Positions 24,640 through 37,260 are shown, numbered from the stretch's first letter. The stretch is 64,000 nucleotides of DNA from Hyperoplus lanceolatus (GCA_026929865.2 CM049416.1:5507501-5571500); one strand, 5' to 3'. Notes: generated from the letters alone by a model not told the origin. Translations and numbers: made by a program.

Positions 24640-25515
24640 TTGAGCACAGTACTCATGCTATCTATCAGGAGCAATTTGGGGTTCAGTGCCCAGGGACACT
24701 AAGGGCGCACTCACACTAGGCAAAGTTGCCCTGTAACGTACTAAAGTACGATTGCCCCGCACCCCACTCGCGGTCTGTACTCACAGTAGGCAATCTCAAC
24801 TGGGCCTGAGTACAGTTGCTCCTTCCATACGTCACTGTGCCCGTTTGGGATTTGGAGCATAGCCTACTTACGATTCTTTTTTAATATGTTCATCCGGCCA
24901 AATTTGCAGCAAATATTCCACTTCCATATCAGACCAATGAGAACCCTTAAGCAATTTTTTTTAAATGTGCATTGAGCGGGTGGACATATTGGTTTGCGGT
25001 GGACAGTCCCATAAATTGTAGGGATGACTAGTCTATTAAGAATTAAATCGGCCGGCCGATAAATTGGCCAGGCCCCAATTATAACAGTTGACGGGAGGAA
25101 ACACAGCAGGCCTTAAGGCAGCGATCAAGAAAACCCTGCTCTCACCTTTTTATCTTCATCCTTTTTTTATCCCTCTTTTCTTTATTAGCCCACACTTAGG
25201 CCTACACAAAACGTTTAACCGACTATATGCATCCCTAATAAATTGATGTCAGGATCGCGCTTTTCGGCTCATTAGCTTCTATACTGTGGCCTGAGTTCAC
25301 CTCTCCCAAGTGTACTCAGACCACAGAAGCGTACTGTACTTGAGTACAGATGGCCTACTCACACTAGCCAAATGATCTAGACTTTAGGGGGCTAATGTAC
25401 TCTGGCATGGTACACACGGCCTAGTGTGAGTGCGCCCTAAGACATGCAACAGGGAATCGAATCACCGACCCTGTAGAGTGGACAACCACCCTACCCACTT
25501 TGCCACAGCATCCCA
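24640..25515 (-). repeat. tRNA-like dispersed repeat, split by a TIR element
   Basis: GGGTTCAGTGCCCAGGGACA before the insert and GACATGCAACAGG, AATCGAATCACCGACCC after it are two halves of a common fish repeat. The element at 24,703-25,437 separates them exactly. A related copy is at about 56,450-56,575. Confidence 0.55.
24703..25437. mobile_element. TIR element with TAA target (Harbinger-like, 735 bp)
   Basis: The left end is GGGCGCACTCACACTAGGC; the right end reads GGCCTAGTGTGAGTGCGCCC. TAA flanks both sides (24700-24702 and 25438-25440). The host repeat reads continuously across the excised site, which confirms the boundaries. No transposase was seen. Confidence 0.8.
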
Positions 25516-25542
25516 CTATGAGCCAACGTTTAGACGAGGAAA

Positions 25543-25989
25543 AGTGTAAGATTTAAAATGTTTTCATTGTGTAATCATATGCTCCTTATCTAACCACGTC
25601 TTGTTTATACTCCGTAATTATCCACATGTTGTTGTGAAATATGTACTTTCCAAAGAATCCCATGACCTGGCAGACCAAGGCGGTCAGGGCCCAGGACAGT
25701 TAGGACACGCTGACATGCCCCAGCTGGAATGAACAAACAAGTTCCCAGAATCATTAATCATTAGTAGATACGCACACACACAAGCTTGTAATCAACACTC
25801 AATATGAATAAAAGGCAGAGCTTGAGAGAGAAACGGAGGAGTTGATTCTGAGCAGCTGACCTCTCCCCAGTTTGCAGAAACTGAGCTGACTGTCTCTGTG
25901 TATCATTGTGTCTGTGTCTCATTTGTCTGGTTGAACTAACCTGGGTTTCCTTGTCTTACACACACATAGACGGTGGACTGTTCCCTACA
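25543..25989 (+). mobile_element. Solo LTR, family A (fossil)
   Basis: It shares long blocks with the reverse-oriented copy at 34,678-35,082: TTTAAAATGTTTTCATTGT, TGACATGCCCCAG, AACAAGTTCCCAGAAT, GAATAAAAGGCA and GAGTTGATTCTGAGCAGCTG. The GAATAAAAGGCA TATA/poly(A)-like region and the overall layout suit a retroviral-type LTR. No internal coding region is attached. The right limit is approximate. Confidence 0.55.
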
Positions 25990-26299
25990 ACTATGCAGGC
26001 AAAAGACATTTAAAAGTTTCATTTTATATGAGGCTTTTCCTGTATATGGACATTTATACTTGTGCCATGAAAAACTGAACAGTGACTTCCAAACCGAGAT
26101 ACGTCAAGAACTGTAACTTGTGTAGCGTTACACCCCTAGTAGAAAAACGTATTTTCTTTCCTCTCCTGCACTGGGCTGTTCTGTAGAAAACCTGTGCACC
26201 GCTAATAATAAAGAGTAAAAGAATGCGGCGAAACAGTTAAGGCTTGAAACCTTAAACTTGTACAAATATCTAAAGGAGCAGAAAACCTGCTGGGTTGAT

Positions 26300-26560
26300 G
26301 CATGACTCCCGACACTGACCCCCTCCAGGCATGCCGGGACAATGCATGAAGCACGGAGCCACTCCCGATATCTTTAAAGCGGTTAGATGATAGTAATCGC
26401 TCAACGGGGGAGATTTGAATGGCCATCAATTTCAACACTGCCTAACACATAGCAAAAGAGGAAATCCCTTTGAAAAAATCCAAATCACAGATCACACTGA
26501 TGAAAAACAACGGGTTGAATGAATCCAATTGGTGGCCTGTGCCGAGCTTATAGGAGCGAT
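26300..26560. repeat. Uncharacterised dispersed repeat, copy 1
   Basis: Blocks such as AATCGCTCAACGG, AATTTCAACACTGCC and GGTTGAATGAATCCAA recur at about 38,570-38,720 in the same order. The second copy has a short open reading stretch across this part. The element family is unknown. Confidence 0.5.
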
Positions 26561-28835
26561 ACAGGACAATCTCAGAGAAAGGCAGAATTCTCCAAACACA
26601 AAGATACGTGGTGGCAATGTCATATCAAATCGTTTGTTATGGGGTATTATGAACAGGGCCTGGAGCATTGTAAGTGCAGGCTGGCAGTGAACTGAACTGC
26701 CAATCTTGCCTCGGCACAATACAGGGCAACTGGTCTTAGTCTAGGTGCGCCCTTGGTCTAACATCCCATATTTTGAACACCTTGGGAGACTAATATTGGC
26801 CTAGATCTTAATGGAGAGGAGACACAGGACACTGACCTAGCAAAGCTGTTCTTAGGTAGGGATGTAGCTACAGCAGACGCGAGTAGTAATGCAACGGATC
26901 ACGGTTGAGCCGTGGACCGTACGGACCAACCCTCAGTTAGGAACCGGGGGTAAATATGCAAAAAGAGAAAAAAAAGCCAGCTGTGTGTTCATGTGATCGC
27001 GATTGTGTATTACAGATCGGGCTGCAACAACGAATCGATAAAATCGATTACTAAAAGCGTTGGCAACGAATTTGGTCATCGATTGGTTGAGTCGCGTGAT
27101 TAATAAGTCACTTGTAGGCTGTTTACATCCAGCCGCCGATAGGTTCATGCACGTGAAGCGGTGCAGGAAGGCTATAGTGTGAGCAGCCACAGCTTGTATT
27201 TTGGGTCATATCTAATACTGGACTGTAGGCCTATATAAAAGTGTTGTACCTTTGCTGTCTTTGGGTTAAAAAAAACTCCTTCAACTCAGTATCCGTCTAG
27301 TCCAAAAAAAACTCTGTCAGCTGCTGCGGCTGCAGAAGGTGTGCAGTGCAGAAGGACTCATTCAAAGCAGCAAGTCCCGTCAGTTAAAAATAATCCAGTT
27401 TTTAAATCCATGTTAAAATCGGAAGGATATAGAGCTAGTTAGCTTAAAAAAAGTAGCAAACATGTCAAATGTGATGTGTTCAGGCCGGCTCAGTAATAGG
27501 ATTGTGTTCAAATGCAACACAAAAAAAAAGAAAGTTGAGATTTTGGCAAAAACTTGTCTTCCCAGCAATATAAAATTGATAGTAAAGATGGAATTATGAC
27601 CCGTTTAATGTCCTATCTTGAGCTATGATTTTATCAGCAATTAAAGCAATAATACAAGTTCTATTTCAACAAAATAATAGAAAAGTATCAATAGTGATAT
27701 CAATAAAGACTGGGATCGGTTAGGAGTCTCGAAAATGGTATCAATATCAATAAAAATTAACGATCTCCTGTCATCTGAGAGAAATTAAGATGATTTAATT
27801 TTTTTAACCGTTAGTATCTACCGGTTAAAAATCTTATCGGTTGACTGGTGTGGAAGCCAATTTTATATTGATTATATTTTATTTAATTCTACTCTTTTCT
27901 GAGATCAGACCCGTTATATTTACGGTGCAACAACAACAACATGGTCCAGCTGCGCCAAAAAATACATGTAGGTACATTCAGGGCTGTAAACTAGCGGTCG
28001 CCACTCGCCAAATACGACCAAAATATTCCCCTGGCGACTTAATTTTGGAGGGATACATGCCACTGGGGCGGGTAAAAGTTTGTCCCGATGGTCGTGCTCT
28101 TGCGATAAATTATGCATGATAGAACAAAACATTGTAGTAGCTGTAAACTGATAAATTATGACGGTAGCAAACGTCAAGCTAAACTGGTGATTTGTTGTGT
28201 GTCACACTGAAGTAGCTCCCCCGACGTCACCGCTGTAGAAAATAAGTTCCCCCGAAGAAACGTAGGGTGCGCGTCACCGCCATAGAATGTATAAGAACGC
28301 CGCTCTTTAAAAGTTTTGGCGCAGCAAAAGCAGTTCGAGCGAAGCAATGTGGCGGCATATTCCCGGTGTGACCGAACCAAAGAGGAAGAATACAGAGGAG
28401 ATAGGTGGAAAGGAAGGTGACAAAGAAGGCAAAACATCGACGAAAAAATCAAAAGTGAGAAAGTTCGGTGAGAAGTGGAAGATTGACAGAATGGCTTCAG
28501 TACGACGACTCGACGGGTGTCATGTTTTGCTCCGTCTGCCGGACACACGCCAAAGAAAAACAGCGTGGAAATTCATTTGTGGTGGGCAACAAAACAATGA
28601 AAGTGGAGACCATCCGGGAGCACGAGGGAAGCCGGTGTCACGGTATCTGTACATCAGTGGCTCGGGCTCAGTCTGAGCCACTCTTTTCTCAACCCGCTGT
28701 TGTTGCCTTGACATGTTTATCGGAGGAGACGAGAGCCAAACTGAGGGCCATGTTTAGGACCGCTCATGCCCTTACAAAGAAGGGGAGACCGTTCACGGAC
28801 TATGAGTGGATTTGCGAGTAAGTGAAACATTTTAT

Positions 28836-29400
28836 TTGTTCAGTTCAGTTCAGTTCAGTTTTATTTTGTCATTGTTACAAGTAACAACGAAACGTTGTCA
28901 GAGCAAACAAACAGGCATAACATTTTAGTTGTCCACCACTACTCATATATGTCATAAGTCATAAATACCCCATAGACTCCCCTAACCTATAAGGTGCTTG
29001 GTGCAATAAATAATAAATAAATACATTTGATGGTGATAGGGTTGTTGAGTGGTGTGCAGCGATGCAAGTCCAGTTTATAGTTATGGTGTATGGAATGCAA
29101 TTATGTCAGAGCGGTGTCCAATGGGGAGTGGGGGGGGGGGCAGACAGTCCATTTAGCAGCCTGACTGCATGGGGGTATAGGCTGTTGGCCAGCCTACTAG
29201 TTTTGGCCCTGATGGACCTATATCTTCTGCCAGATGGCAGTGGTTGAAACAGGTGGTGTGCTGGGTGTATATTGTCCTGAAGGATGTTTGTCAATGAAAT
29301 AATTCTGATTCCCAGTACCCTATTCATATGGTTTACATTAATGTTACTATAGCTAAGGCCAAGGCTTGCTAAATTGGGTAACATACCTAGCTAGCTCTAT
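28836..29400 (-). mobile_element. 5'-truncated LINE (L2-like), in the hAT first intron
   Basis: The minus-strand peptide IHPAHHLFQPLPSGRRYRSI, followed by RAKTSRLANSLYPHAVRLLN, is the conserved C-terminus of L2/Rex1-type reverse transcriptases. The 3' end runs into tandem AACTG repeats (about 28,836-28,860), a usual LINE tail of this group. A 27-base T tract lies just beyond its 5' side (29,408-29,434). Confidence 0.8.
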
Positions 29401-29403
29401 GAA

Positions 29404-29438
<35 letters not shown>

Positions 29439-32039
29439 TTGTTTGATAACGTCAGCCCCGTTTTGACCTCAGATATAACGTTACATCTGAAGTGAGCGGG
29501 GCTAGTTGTCCTCATTGGTGGTGAAGACACATTTAAAACACCTGTAAACTGTCCATCTTTTTTATGTCAACCAGGGTAGTAGAAGTGAATGAAGAGGGTT
29601 TTAGTTTTGCATGTTGTCAGTCACCTTTTTCACTTCTCCAGAGTTTGTAGGTCTGAATAGCAATAGCAAAACTAGATGTATTGGAACATTACTGTATGTG
29701 TTATTAATATTATTGGATTAGTGTTAATGTTTGGCATGATTTTTTGCAGCTTGGATGAACAGAAAGGCATTGCCTTGGGTGCAACCTACAGGAACAAAAC
29801 ACAGGCGAAAGAGTTCACCCAATATATTGCCGAGGCGGAGAGAGATGAAATCAGGGAGATGCTGAAAAAGACTAGATTTCTGTCTATCATGTCCGACGGG
29901 TCCACTGACAGCTCGGTGAAAGAGGAGGAGCTGGTGTATGTGAGGTTGAGTCACAAGGGCAAGATTGAGAGCAAGTTTGTTGGCATCAAGTCAGTTGAGA
30001 AGGCAGATGCAGCACACATAACCAGCACCATCAGAGAAATCATGGAGCGTGTGTGCGAAGAATGGGAGAGTAAGTTAGTAGCCCTGGCAACAGATGGTGC
30101 TGCTGTGATGGTGGGAGCAAAGAGCGGTGTGGTCAGCCGGCTGAAGGGGGACCAGGCTTATATTATTGGTATCCACTGCATGGCACACCGGCAAGAACTG
30201 GCTTTCATGGACGCTATCAAGTCCCATGCCATGTTCCAGCGAGTGGAAGAATTCCTGTGGCCTCTACACTTTCTACCACACCAGTCCACTGAACAGAGCT
30301 AACCTGGTCAACAGCTTCCAGGCTCTCGGGCACAAATCACTGGTGCCTACAAGGATCGGTGGGACCCGATGGGTAGGACACCTTCTACGCGCCCTGTACC
30401 ACTTCCTGCGGGGCTTTCAGGGGATTGTTCAACATCTGGAACAGGTAGTGGCATTATTAATGTATCAAAGGAATGTGTGACTGTGACAGTGCCTGTCAGT
30501 GTTCTGATAAGTGTTTTTGAAAAGCTAGTAATTTTGTTGTATGTGTTTGTTCTTGATGTGTTTCAGATTCAGTCTTGTGATGCTGAAAATGTCAGAGGAG
30601 TCCAACAGGCCAAAGCCAGGAAGTATTACTCTACTGCCAGGGAGGCTGTCTTCATCCACTTCTGTGGATTCCTTCATGACACTCTAACACACCAGAGCAG
30701 CCTGTCAGTCTCGCTCCAGAAGTCTACCATCACCATGGCTCACAGCTGCTTGAGCGCAACACAGGCAGTCCTCAAGAAGTATAAAACCAGGGGCCTATCC
30801 GAAAAGTCCAATCTCCTAACCTATAAGCCTCCTTTCCTATACCTTAACCCCTAAACGTCATCGGGGTTAAGGAGAGATGAAAGGTGCTTCCTATCGAACA
30901 TAGGAAAGGACAGTGCTGTTTCAAATGAATTCGACTCCACTTTTCCTAACCGACGTCATTGCGCGACGGCGAGTATTGCTGACGTGAGTCACTAGCGTGA
31001 AACTTCACTATTCTCCGAAAATGGACTACAACAAGCGCTCGTCTTATCCATGCGTTCTTTTCATATTGATTTTAATCAGGTTGTCGCCAACAGAGTGAGA
31101 ATCACTCCCATATATCCCAATTCACATGTGGAATAAAAAGAGGCTACACTTGTGTTGATGTTGAAATGAACTGCCCCCAGTAACTTCATTAAATGTGAAG
31201 TTGGTATTTTATTTTCTTATGGTGTAAATTATGTGCTACGAAAATAACTATTATGATGTTGGTCTTTTATGAGTTCTTTATTATCTTTAGCCTGTGTGTG
31301 TGTGGGGGGGGGGGAGTATTTTGTTTTAGCCGAGTTAAATCTTCCTCTCTTCTCTTCTCCTCTCCTCTCTTCTGTTTTACCCATAGATAGTATAATATAA
31401 TGGATAAAGCATCATGGCCGACCTCAGTTCACCGAGGAGTATCCCTTCTTTCTTGGCGTGTGCGCGCCGCAATCTTGCCAGAGTTTGACTCCGCCTCACT
31501 TCCGCGTACCAAAAAAGGGCATGTAGCAACGTTGGGGGGAGGGAGATAGTCCCATCTAGCCGAAGTACTGTGACGTGCACCAAGTTAGCAACATTAGCTC
31601 GAGCCAGGAGCTACGCTAACAGCACTCGCTCTACTTGTTAGCCTACCGGTAGACGAGCTCAGCCTCAGTCACGTAATTCCCTGCCTCCAGTTTGGTCCAA
31701 CAACTCCAACAGAGCTGAACATATTCTCAATATCACCTCCGAGCACATGAGAGAGGGCATTAAAAAGCTCGTAGCTGAAACAAATGTCTCCTAGTGTTGA
31801 CTAAGGGCTGAACAAGCTGATCTCAATGTATTTGTAATAATATTAATTGTATTTTGGTCTCCAGACTGAAAATGTTATTAACATTAATACATGAGAAGTG
31901 AGGACACATTCAATTTATAAACAGTTGAGAACACTAATTTAATAGCCTATGATTTTGAATAAACATATATTATATAAAATATTTAGAGCAGGGTTTTATG
32001 TTAAGGTGCAAAAGTTGAATTAAATGATTAAATACACTT

Positions 32040-32290
32040 TCTATCGCTTCTATACAGCCATCGTTGAAAGCATCCTCACCTCATCCATCAGTCTGATTTG
32101 CCAGCCTTGACTCACTCTCCCGGAAGAAATTAGAGTGCATCAACAGCATCCAAAATTATTGGCACACCCTACCATCCCTTGAATTACTATCCCGCAAACT
32201 GACACTACACATCTCTGATCCCACTCACCCTGCACACTATGCCTTCCAACATTCTAAAATCTGAACGCTGACGATTAAGCATGGCCCTGT
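32040..32290 (+). mobile_element. LINE fragment (Rex1/L2-like RT C-terminus), decayed
   Basis: Broken frames read YSHRxKHPHLIHQSDLP, then 'HTLPSLELLSRKLTLHISDP' and 'THPAHYAFQ', the region before the C-terminus in L2/Rex1 LINEs. Frameshifts and stops are frequent. Confidence 0.6.
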
Positions 32291-32859
32291 TGTATTATGT
32301 AATGTGCCCGTCTGTATGTCTAATGTTCAATGTAAAGTTGGAACCTGTACCAAGGAGCTGTACTGAAAACAAATTCCACCAGCCTGGCTGTGTGGTCATT
32401 AAAAGTATCTTCATATCAGAGAATTGACTCTTTTACAAGTCACCAATTACAATATCACTTGAGTAAAAGTAGAACATTATGTTATATTAAAAGTCCTTAT
32501 GAAAATGATTTTGCTTGTATGTAAGACTCAAAGATGACCCAGGTAAAGATTAAACAGTGTAGAAGGAAATATTCACATCCTTTACTGAAGTAAAAGTACA
32601 AATACCAAACTGTTAAATTACTCTGTTACAAGTAAAAGTTTTGCATTGACATTTTAACAGGAGAAGCTATATGAAACATTCTCGGCATATTTTCATTAAA
32701 AAATACACAAAAATAGTCAAAAGATAATACATTTGGGGCTGTTAAGTTATCAATTAATAAAATTATGTTTTTTTTTTATATAGGCCTAATCAGGGCTATG
32801 TAATGTTGTAAAACACTTTACTTAAGTTAGGAAAAAATCCCACAAAAAAAAAAAACTTG

Positions 32860-33060
32860 AAAGATTTTCTACAGAGCAGGAATACTTCTACAAAGACGGA
32901 CAGTGCAGAACAAGATATATCACAAAATATCACAATCAATGACAATTATCACAAGCAGATAAGACGAGGATAGTGTGAATGTAGGTTGACTTCAGTTGCT
33001 GCCAGATGAAGGGCCACACCGTCGCTCTTTCACGTAGAGATCAGGGAGACCAGAGGCACA
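32860..33060. repeat. Dispersed fish repeat, copy 2
   Basis: It resembles the right part of the repeat at 8,427-8,870 (GACGGACAGTGCAGAACAAG, GATAGTGTGAATGTAGG and TGCTGCCAGA in order). Confidence 0.55.
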
Positions 33061-34677
33061 CATTCAGTCCTCCATGTTAACCTGGAAGAGGACAGAGAGA
33101 CAACCACTGAGTCAAACAATACAGAAAGAGTCAGATAAAAGTAATGCACTAGGCAATCAATAATTTTTTTTCAGGAAAATAGCGTTTGGAATAAAGGAAG
33201 AAACAAAAATTGTACATTTATTTTTGAGTTAATGCAGTACGATAACCGTCATAATATCCACGGATAACACAGATGCGGAAACACAGCCACAATTGTATAT
33301 TTAATTTGAGTTTATACGACTGTTATAAAAAAATAACCATCGTAGTAACCTTGGAACGGAGCCGGTTTTACGGATGCACATAGCCCCTTCATCTATAAAC
33401 ATTATTGAGCGCAAACTTGTGAGCATATATTTTGTCACAAAAGTGTTCCTATGCCATATGTTTAACCCATAGATAGTAAAAGGTTTAACTGGACCGCTCA
33501 GCCCAACTTTTGTTTCTGAAACGATTCCATTACGTGCCCATCTGACCATAAACAGTCGTTAGCGGCATGGAGCCTTGAAAAAACCTCGGGCCCGGGCAGA
33601 GACACACCAGCTCCACAAGCATGCAGCCAACATGATTTATGATATGATTTAAACCGATATTCCACACGCATTCAACACAGTACCATGCCCTTAATAAACT
33701 GTAAAACAGCGACCCTCAAGGCCCAAACACCGCCCGAACCCTCCCGGTGCTCAAGTCATGGTAGTGGCTACTAGCTATTTATTTAGCTGGCATAACAGAG
33801 CTAACACTGTCACTGTGACACTCGCGAAACTAACAGCTTTTAATTGGTTCTATAGGCTACAGTGTACAGTTGTAACATAACAATAATAATTGTAAATACA
33901 GTGTTACTCACCGAAAAAACTGTAAACCACAGTCCTTAATCCATCGTTGGTACAGCCCCAAGCAGCACACGGGATGGAGGAATGAACACACTGCTGTCTA
34001 CTGAGTTAGCATGCTAACCCTTACAACTAGCCTTCGAGGTTGAGTGAGGGACAGAGGCTAGCTGTCAATCAAGAGGCCACGCCCCTAAAATTCATATATT
34101 TTAACTTCCAATAGAATAAAAACTAGCTTGCTAGAAAAAAATTCACCCCCCTCAGAGTTGTCATGGAGATATGAACTAAACATACAGACTAGAATGGTTT
34201 TTCAATCCAGGCCTGAAATAGGATTAATAATGCTGTGAAAACGGCATGTTTAACATTGGAGTCAATGAGAGATGGCTCTCTTCTGCATACAGCCCCCAGT
34301 GGCACTTCCGGGTTACTACAGTTGTGGTCACTTCCTTATTGGATACTGGTAAAAATCGCTGAGGTTGGGGCTTGGTTTTACCTCTCGTTCGTATTCGTGT
34401 AGAGTCGGTAAACTCCGGCGGTGGCCTGTTGCTTTAAATCTTGCCGCCTAAAGGATTATGGGATACCACTATCTCCTTTCCTTTAGCATAGGTTAGCCAG
34501 GAGTAACCTATGCTAAAGGAGGGTTAAAGGATGAATCGAGGCTCCTTTCCTATGCCTTTCCTAAGCATTTTGGTTATTCGGATCACCTATCTGCCGAGCA
34601 CTTCCGGGTCATCTCGATAGGAAAGGAAATTTCCTATGCAAAAAAAAGTTTTCGGATAGGCCCCAGGTATGGTCATA

Positions 34678-35082
34678 TGATACACAGAGACAGTCAGCTC
34701 AGTTTCTGCAAACTGGGGAGAGGTCAGCTGCTCAGAATCAACTCCGCTGTTCCTCTCTCCCGTCTTGCCTTTTATTCATCTCTCACATTGGTTACAAGCA
34801 TTCAAGCATTGCGTAGTCTATTTATGATTAGGTATTCTGGGAACTTGTTGGTTCATTCCATCTGGGGCATGTCAGCCTGATAGCTGCCTAAATATAAACA
34901 GCGACCTTTATTCCAGCCGGCGCATATCAGTATGTCCTAACTGCCTCTCTTATGACAGGACCTTGTGGCCCGGTCAGCCACGCGACTGGAAAGCTGCAGT
35001 GTGTACAAAGTTCTCAAAACAACATAATGAGTATATGATTATACAATGAAAACATTTTAAACCTCACACAATGATTCCAACA
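34678..35082 (-). mobile_element. Solo LTR, family A, inside the hAT intron (fossil)
   Basis: On the minus strand it runs from TGTTGGAATCATTGTG to CTCTGTGTATCA, with blocks shared with the plus-strand copy at 25,543-25,989. It lies 15 bp from the 3.9 kb TIR element and is bounded on both sides by hAT intron sequence. No internal region is attached. Confidence 0.65.
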
Positions 35083-36375
35083 ATAGAGGGGTAGAATGTG
35101 TGAATGTATTGTAAAGGTTTATTCTAATAGGATAGTAAAAATTAGCCTTTTTTCCACCAGAGAAGGGCCCATGCAGGCCACAGTGACACAAACTATGAGA
35201 GACAACAACAACAGCTATGAGGGAATTTCACTGACATGCCGTGACAGCCAGACCCTCGTCGCCTCACGGGTTAAACTGCTTGACAGGCTAGTCGAGAGTA
35301 TGACAGACAGGTTCCAGGATGTCAGTGTTGGTGTGCTGTGTGCCACTAAGCTCGTCAGCTTTGCCAACTGGCCAGAGTCAGGAGATGCAGCAGCAGGTGT
35401 TTGTAAATTAAGTACTACAGCAGAGCACTTAAGTTCAGGATCATAACGATTATATTTTAATTTTGAGAAATAAAACATGCATTCTGCTTGTTGTTATGTA
35501 GACCTATGTGTACAACTCCTCTAGATTTTGGTGACACTGAAGTGGAGACACTGGTGTACCACTTCAGGCCTGTCCTGGAGACCAATGGCATCCATGCTGA
35601 GAAAGTGATGGATCAGTGGACTGTCTTGAAGTCCTTGATGTACCAAGAGCCACAGTTCCTGTCACACCCACATGTGTCCTGGGCCACTGTGAACAGGAGC
35701 CATCAGCACTCCTGCCCTGACCTGCTGGCTGTCATCGACCTGGTCCTGTCCCTTCCTGCCTCCACTGCGGACTGTGAAAGGGGTTTTAGCACCATAAAGA
35801 TGGTGAAAAGTGATTGGAGGTCCAGCCTTCTGTCTGACACTTTGTCAGACCTTCTGATAATTCAACTCTGCTCCCCAGACATAAAAGACTTCGATCCGAG
35901 CACAGCTATGACGCTTTGGCACGAGCGCTCAGTTAGAAGCAGACGGCCTGACTATATGGATGGTGGTGCAAAGAGGGTGTCTGTTGAAGACAGTGATGAG
36001 GAGCTCTAAATAGATACTGGATCGGATTGGTCCCATTTTTAGTTCTGATGAGTAATAAGTAATGAGTGTTTCATTTGTCACAGTTTTGCACTGTTAAAGT
36101 TTTAAATGTGCAATGTTTGAAATGAAATGAATGAAACTAAATTAATATAATATTAAAATGTATTTCTAAATATTACTTTGGCCTCTTTTCTAAGCATGTA
36201 CTGCTATATAATACTGTTATCTCAATGAAAAGTACTGAAACAGATGTATATATGCAACAAAAAGAGGCAATTTATTATTTGGCCAGTAAAAAATGTACTT
36301 GGCCGGTAGATTCTCTCATCTACCGGTCCACTTGGCAGGTGAGCCAAAAAGTTAGTTTACAGCCCTGGGTACATT

Positions 36376-37260
36376 GTGTAACCAGCGGCAGTCATGTCAC
36401 AAATAGCATTAAAACAGCATGAAGATGCACCCCGATCGCAATATACACACACATTAACAGCAATTCAGCAACATACTAAACACAATAACAACAGCAGTGT
36501 GTGCTCTGCGGCAAAAATAATGGCTGACATCAGCCTACCTGAAAGTGAAAGTGTGCCGGGTCTGGCAGAGGACAACACCGGTGCTTCGCTGTACTATATT
36601 GGAATTCCATACAGACACTGCCGTGAGGTTTGGGTTAATATTATCCTCCGGAACAGCACACAGCTGGGTGAGTTTCACTATGCTAACCGGCGCTACCTTG
36701 GCTAAAGTACAACCAACAGCTAAACAGATGCAAAATACACATATTTGCAGAATGTTTTGGAAGCCCAATGTCCTCACTCCACACGCCCACCTCGGCTTGC
36801 AGACCACCGGGCAATCTCAACGCTGATAGGCTATCGTGGCGCGGGGACGCCATAAAGATATTTTAATTTAATTTTCATCTTCTGCGTTCGCCGCATATGT
36901 TGGCCGCTCCGCAAATGGTAGCGCCTTCGATTCACGCGCTTCGATGAAGATTTGTAAACATTAACGATCCCCATCCCTAGTGCAGACAGCGGGAGTCAAG
37001 GCTGAATCCCACCAGATGCATGTCCGGTCCTTCTCCGCACTGCCACGGCAGCGGAGCCGAGAGATGTCACTTAAGTCAGTGAGTTTACTCCCACTACTTC
37101 CGCTGCGCTGTCCCGCTGCAGCTCCGGCGGTGCCCGCTGCATCATTTATGCACAACTTCTATTTTTGCCGGATGCCGGAGCTCGCTGCTTAAATTCGGGA
37201 CAGAACAGAACGAGAGAGACAGGAAAACAGACGCCCACAAAACAATAAAACATCCGGTTA
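36376..37260. other. Old repeat debris, no gene seen
   Basis: Around 36,890-36,985 the sequence (CGCGCTTCGATGAAG...CATTAACGATCCCCATCCCTA) looks like the end of another hAT-type element. The GC-rich block at 37,000-37,190 has short frames without family likeness. I cannot bound a feature. Confidence 0.35.

Larger units (their letters stand above)
30791..34663. mobile_element. TIR element flanked by CAG (3.9 kb), inserted at a hAT splice donor
   Basis: The ends are GGGCCTATCCGAAAAGTCC and ...GTTTTCGGATAGGCCC, flanked by CAG (30788-30790 and 34664-34666). Subterminal regions share short motifs (CCTAACC, TTTCCTATGC, GGTTAAGGA/GGTTAAAGG). Removing it restores an exact hAT exon-intron junction, ACCAG|GTATGGTC. 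No transposase was recognised. The interior holds older fragments (LINE at about 32,040, repeat at about 32,860, and MITE-like sequence at 33.4-34.3 kb). Confidence 0.8.
28347..36009 (+). pseudogene. hAT transposase, ZNF862-like, five exons, inactivated
   Basis: Proposed exons are 28347-28817, 29750-30444, 30567-30790, 35161-35396 and 35502-36009. Exon 1 encodes a cysteine/histidine finger (MFCSVCRTHAKEK...HEGSRCH). Exon 2 holds the start of the RNase-H-like core (SIMSDGSTDSS, LATDGAAVMVGAKSGV, GIHCMAHRQELA). Exon 5 carries the hAT dimerisation block (LSLPASTADCERGFSTIK) and ends EDSDEEL-stop. Splice sites are canonical, and the phases of exon pairs 1-2, 2-3 and 3-4 agree (GA+C, phase 0, AG+A). 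Frames shift near 28,490 and near 30,255, and the exon 4-5 phases disagree by one base. The product would have been a nuclear transposase; human ZNF862 is a domesticated relative. This copy is a transposon relic, not a host gene. Confidence 0.85.
27971..36375 (+). mobile_element. hAT transposon with multi-exon ZNF862-like transposase (8.4 kb with insertions)
   Basis: The element proper spans 27,979-36,367, with ends CAGGGCTGTAAACTAG and ...TAGTTTACAGCCCTG. It is bounded by a perfect 8-bp target duplication GGTACATT (27971-27978 and 36368-36375). The transposase exons lie on the plus strand. Three later insertions sit inside its introns or at exon edges: a LINE (about 28,836-29,400), a 3.9 kb TIR element (30,791-34,663) and an LTR (34,678-35,082). 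Frameshifts in the transposase show that the copy is dead. Confidence 0.92.

Noticed and set aside
29408-29434. Poly-T as the tail of the minus-strand LINE
   Set aside because: It lies on the 5' side of that LINE, whose 3' end has AACTG repeats instead; its origin is unclear.
28347-36009. A functional host ZNF862 gene
   Set aside because: The exons lie between exact hAT ends with an 8-bp target duplication and contain frameshifts, so it is a transposon relic.
26855-36980. A larger hAT spanning TAGGGATG (26,857) to CATCCCTA (about 36,974)
   Set aside because: Only the outer 8 bases pair; subterminal sequences and flanks do not match, so the two ends belong to different elements.
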